From: Halanaerobium congolense
GTDB taxonomy: Bacteria > Bacillota > Halanaerobiia > Halanaerobiales > Halanaerobiaceae
Direction of reading: 5' to 3'
DNA length: 63,675 bases
NCBI RefSeq assembly: GCF_004366375.1
Contig: NZ_SOEF01000016.1
Span: 1-63,675 of the forward strand
The position numbers and the translations under genes are program-made. Of this stretch, positions 60,475 to 63,675 are shown in pieces (within the stretch, counting starts at the first letter, position 1; each line of letters starts with the position of its first letter). The notes beneath the pieces were generated by a model. It saw only the letters and a list, made by a program, of their open reading frames with translations, had not been told where the DNA came from and did not search any database.

Positions 60475-63073
60475 TATTTAAAACCTCCACTCGACAAATA
60501 TCTTTGTAGGGACAGCGCTGGCAGCGGCTTTTATAAATTCTATCATATTCTCCAGCTGCCAAAAGTAACTTTATCAGTTCCTGAAGTTCTTGGCCCAAAC
60601 TATCTTCTTTTTCAACTTTATTATATGAATGCTCAAAAGCCTGTTCAAAAACATTATAAATTGCCTTTCTGCTCTCAGATGGCAGCTTTTTTTTATAATT
60701 TTGTCTCAGCATTAGGGAATAAAAATCAAGCTGTTTGTGATCTCCACTTCCAGTTTTAAAATCAATGATAAAGTATTCGGACTGACTTAATAAAAGTAGA
60801 TCTATTCTGCCAGAAAGATAGAAATCTATCTGCTGATTTGAAAAATACTTCTGACGCTGATAGTCCCATTCCGGCCACTCTATCAGTATATTCTGATAGT
60901 CATCAGGTAAATACTTCTGAAGCAGTTCAGTAAAATGAATAAATGAATTTTCCAAACTATTGAATATTACTTTTTGATAATAATTTAAATATTCACGATC
61001 AATCTTTAATTTATTAGCTTTAATATTTTTTTTAATAATATTCTTTCTGTTTTCTGCAGAAATCTCTGCAGGATCAATTTTTTGATCTCTAGCATAAATA
61101 ATCAGCTCTCCAAAAATTTCATGAGTCAAAATTCCAAGTGCCCTTAAAGAAAGTGAAGGTTTAATTTCTAGAGTAGTATCCAGCCGCGCCAGCTCCTCTA
61201 AATAAAACCGGTGATAGCAGTCTTTGAGATATTTATACTTATAATAACTAAAATTAAAGCTGCTCCCGAAATCATCCGCCTCTATTTTTAAATTTTTATT
61301 AAAATCAGCTTTATGATTTACTTCTAATTCCACTTCTGTTTGATAATTAAATAAATTATTTAAAATTTCTTTTTCATTTAGCATATTTAATTTGCACTGA
61401 TTATAATCCAAGTCATACTCTAAAATTAATTCTTCTAAAATAACTGCAGGTGAAATATTTTCATCTTCATTTTCTACTGTAAAAATTATACTTTTTTCTG
61501 CAGTTAAAATATGTCTTAAAAATTTATATTTTTTTAAAAGCTGTTTTTTATGATTCAATTTAAGACCATTATTTTTGAGCTGTTTTTCAGTTAAAAAATA
61601 AAGCCCATCATTTTTATGAACAAAATTTTCCTGAGTTAAATTATTAAGCAGCAGCTTTTCTCGCTTAATTTGAGGTGCATTTTCTAAACTGAAAAATTCA
61701 GCTGCCTCATCATTTACCGCCAGTGAAATCGATTTGAATTTTAAATGATTTAAAAGTAGAGACAACAATCCCGCTCCTCTGTCCGAATAATAGTCCTGCC
61801 AGCTTTTAACTACCCCCATTTCTTCAATACTCTTTAACTCCAGCAGACTATCATTAAATTTTTCTGCTGTTTCCTTAGCCTCAGCTTCCAGAGCAAAGTC
61901 TGAAACTTCAGTAACAAGTTCTATTAGTTCTGAAATATTTTTTATCTTTCTTAAATTTTCAAGCAGCTTATAGAGTGGCTTTAAAACAGACAGCTCAGAC
62001 TTAATTAAATCATAGTTGAGATAATAATAATCATTACGCAGCAGCTCTTTAATTTTTTGCAGGTCTTCAGCTTTAATTTTAAGCCACTGCTTAAATAAAG
62101 ATTGAGTGGATAAATTATAAAGTTCTTTTAATTCTATTAAAATGTGAGAAGATTTTTTTCCTTTTTGATAGAGCTGATAAATTGAATTCAATAATTGATA
62201 AACTTCTGTTTCACTTAGACTTCGATAAGAATTAATATTCAACTGATCACTTAATATCTCAGCCGAATCAATATCACTACCAGCATCTATTAGCTGCAGC
62301 TCAGCTTTAGAGTTTTCATTCTCTTCTAAAAAAGCTGCCAGACTCTTAAGTTTTGAATTTGCTTTTCTAATTTCAATTATAGTTCTTTTTTCTGGTAATG
62401 TCAGCGATTCAATTTCTAATTTTTTTTCATTAAAATCTTCTTTTTTAAGCTGCAGATGGAGATTTATCTCAAATTCAGAACTCATCTGCTGCAGTATTTT
62501 TTTGAAATAAGGAGTGAAATCAACTATATTGAATAAATTTATCTGCTTAAATTCTTTTAAAAACTGCAAATTTAAATTATTATTCTCTTTTAAAACCAGC
62601 TGATCCACATAACCCAGCTGTTTTAACTGTAGTTGATATCTCTTTTTAATACTCAGCAATCTATTAACTCTGTGCTGCTGCCAGTCTGCTAGTCCTTTAA
62701 TTTCAGACAGCTGGTAATCCTGAAGCAGCTTAAAATAACCAAAAAATTGTGCTGAAAATTGATAAATATCTTGATAATTATCAAGCCGCAATTCTTTTTT
62801 CTCTTCAGAAGTTAAAACAGAATACAATAGCAGCGGCAGCTTTTCTTCTTTCAGCAGAATTTGATCACTGCTAAAGAGGCGCTCCTTAAATTCTTTTAAA
62901 CTAAAAAACTGACTCTGCTGACTCAAAGGCTCCGGCTGATAATATTTTAGTGCTTCTTTTAAATCATTGTAATTAGCAAAAACATAGATGTCTGGCTGCC
63001 CAGAGATTGTTTCTTTAAATAAGTCCTGATTGTAGTTATAATATTTAAAATTTAAATTATTTTCCTGCTCCAT
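60458..63073 (-). CDS. addB: AddB-like exonuclease subunit with Fe-S-nuclease domain
   Basis: An 871-residue partner of the AddA-like protein. A Walker A is not apparent in its N-terminal region, so it probably does not use ATP. The C-terminal third is a PD-(D/E)XK nuclease: IDLLLLSQSEYFIIDFKTGSGDHKQLDFYSLML. One Cys before it (YLKDCYHRFYLEEL) and three after (CQRCPYKDIC) form the 4Fe-4S staple known in AddB and Cas4. It is shorter than B. subtilis AddB (1166). I start at ATG 63073 with AAGGA 8 nt upstream. ATG 63082 is too close to that site. Confidence 0.85.
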   Translation of the reverse strand: MEQENNLNFKYYNYNQDLFKETISGQPDIYVFANYNDLKEALKYYQPEPLSQQSQFFSLKEFKERLFSSDQILLKEEKLPLLLYSVLTSEEKKELRLDNYQDIYQFSAQFFGYFKLLQDYQLSEIKGLADWQQHRVNRLLSIKKRYQLQLKQLGYVDQLVLKENNNLNLQFLKEFKQINLFNIVDFTPYFKKILQQMSSEFEINLHLQLKKEDFNEKKLEIESLTLPEKRTIIEIRKANSKLKSLAAFLEENENSKAELQLIDAGSDIDSAEILSDQLNINSYRSLSETEVYQLLNSIYQLYQKGKKSSHILIELKELYNLSTQSLFKQWLKIKAEDLQKIKELLRNDYYYLNYDLIKSELSVLKPLYKLLENLRKIKNISELIELVTEVSDFALEAEAKETAEKFNDSLLELKSIEEMGVVKSWQDYYSDRGAGLLSLLLNHLKFKSISLAVNDEAAEFFSLENAPQIKREKLLLNNLTQENFVHKNDGLYFLTEKQLKNNGLKLNHKKQLLKKYKFLRHILTAEKSIIFTVENEDENISPAVILEELILEYDLDYNQCKLNMLNEKEILNNLFNYQTEVELEVNHKADFNKNLKIEADDFGSSFNFSYYKYKYLKDCYHRFYLEELARLDTTLEIKPSLSLRALGILTHEIFGELIIYARDQKIDPAEISAENRKNIIKKNIKANKLKIDREYLNYYQKVIFNSLENSFIHFTELLQKYLPDDYQNILIEWPEWDYQRQKYFSNQQIDFYLSGRIDLLLLSQSEYFIIDFKTGSGDHKQLDFYSLMLRQNYKKKLPSESRKAIYNVFEQAFEHSYNKVEKEDSLGQELQELIKLLLAAGEYDRIYKSRCQRCPYKDICRVEVLNNEEGN

Positions 63074-63138
63074 ATTTTTCATCCTTAATTTTAGTTTTAA
63101 TTCAATGTCCCTTTTTTGATAAGAGAAAATTAAACTTT

Positions 63139-63289
63139 GTGAACCTCACCACCTAAATCATAGATTTTCATCAAAAATACTAGCTTCGCGTCGGATGGTG
63201 CTTCTAACTACTTCATATAGATTAAAACTCAACCTATATTACTAGGTTAGTTTACAAGATGTTTGGTTTTTAAGTCGCCGCCTAAGTTA
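63139..63289 (-). ncRNA. IS605-type right end, candidate omega-RNA scaffold
   Basis: The 151 bp between the tnpB stop and GGTGAGGTTCAC (63139-63150) form the element right end. Short complementary pairs such as AACCTA/TAGGTT occur. In IS200/IS605 elements this segment overlaps the omega-RNA that guides TnpB, and the bases just outside the end act as guide. Expression is not shown here. The boundary is inferred from the match to the two solitary copies. Confidence 0.45.
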
Positions 63290-63675
63290 TTAGGATACCC
63301 TTAATCTTGAAGGATTGGCCACATATCCATTATCTCTCGCCTGTTTAATAGGTCTGAGAATACATTTGTTTTTTAGGTATTTGCGAAGAATGTTAAGACT
63401 GTCATTCTGATCTGCATTAATTAATAGACCTTGATTAGTTTTAAAGAGACCTCTTTTAATTCTTCTGGATTTATTATAGTTGCTTTTATTTGTTTTTTCT
63501 AGATCTAGTGCACTACAGCCAGAAGTATAGCTTTCATTAATTTTAACAACTTTTATACCATTTAATTTAGCTTTATATTCAATTAGTTCAACTAATCTCT
63601 GAATTGGTATTTGGACAAAAGACTTAAGCTTGCTGCTTTGCTTAATATTTTTTATATCTCCAATTACAATAATAG
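63290..63675 (-). CDS. tnpB: TnpB of an IS200/IS605-type element (3' part, cut by the window edge)
   Basis: The last 127 codons of a TnpB RNA-guided nuclease run into the window from the right. IQRLVELIEYKAKLNGIKVVKINESYTSGCSALDLE precedes NYNKSRRIKRGLFKTNQG, and LINADQNDSLNILRKYL contains the RuvC-III Asp. The zinc-ribbon CxxC pairs of many TnpBs are reduced to a single Cys, as in the TSGTS subgroup. The frame is intact to TAA at 63290, so at least this part is not decayed. Whether tnpA accompanies it cannot be seen. Confidence 0.85.
   Translation of the reverse strand, partial: IIVIGDIKNIKQSSKLKSFVQIPIQRLVELIEYKAKLNGIKVVKINESYTSGCSALDLEKTNKSNYNKSRRIKRGLFKTNQGLLINADQNDSLNILRKYLKNKCILRPIKQARDNGYVANPSRLRVS

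Noticed and set aside
1-63675. CRISPR arrays, rRNA, tRNA genes or prophage
   Set aside because: No regularly spaced repeats, no tRNA cloverleaf or CCA ends, no rRNA blocks and no phage structural genes were recognised on reading the window.

Overview
The window is AT-rich bacterial chromosome. Strong GGAGG-type ribosome binding sites, frequent TTG starts, AddA/AddB, CvfB, HutP and a polA-mutM-coaE string all point to a low-GC Firmicute. Several sodium-coupled carriers (two SNF/NSS transporters, a PutP-type symporter, a DAACS symporter), glycine/proline-type solute uptake genes and ferredoxin-bearing ATPases fit an anaerobic, probably salt-adapted organism. My best guess is the order Halanaerobiales (Halanaerobium-like). 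That placement is an inference from gene content and not from a marker gene.

Layout. 0-7 kb: a CopB-type metal ATPase, then a decayed patch (a shrunken Rrf2 regulator and an SsuC-type ABC permease with four in-frame stops), then a minus-strand threonine catabolic operon (DAACS symporter, YheO-like regulator, threonine ammonia-lyase, RidA). 7-17 kb: housekeeping and envelope genes on the minus strand (half-length CvfB, ArsC, DagK-type kinase, exonuclease III, PutP, Pcm, acyl-CoA ligase, an M15-type peptidase and a YcbB-type L,D-transpeptidase). 17-21.6 kb: a MarR regulator beside a cluster that resembles the orange-protein (ORP) complex: DUF5320, two NifX/ORP-like proteins, two MinD ATPases with inserted ferredoxin domains, and Mrp. 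21.8-28.8 kb: SelU, a nitroreductase, two NSS transporters, an RlmD-type rRNA methyltransferase and MntP.

29-32.6 kb, plus strand: hutP, then a separate promoter, a structured leader with an intrinsic terminator, and a TrpX-type ABC transporter of three genes. The last 126 bp of that leader region are repeated, inverted and almost identical, upstream of putP 18 kb away. 32.7-39.9 kb: a LacI-controlled sugar operon (MalE/F/G-type transporter and a GH65 phosphorylase). 39.9-47.5 kb: an oligopeptide transporter (OppABCDF) plus a second divergent binding protein. 47.7-57.2 kb: a lytic transglycosylase, a CoaE-MgsA fusion, MutM, PolA, a two-component system, HtrA and phosphoglycerate mutase. 57.3-63.1 kb: AddA/AddB recombination nuclease-helicase. 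The right edge holds the 3' end of an IS200/IS605-type tnpB with its right end. Short matches to that right end occur alone at 17.5 and 28.9 kb.

The most interesting points are the HutP-linked attenuator upstream of an amino-acid-type transporter, the shared 126-bp element, the CoaE-methylglyoxal synthase fusion, the ORP-like cluster with a candidate MarR operator, and the solitary IS605 ends.
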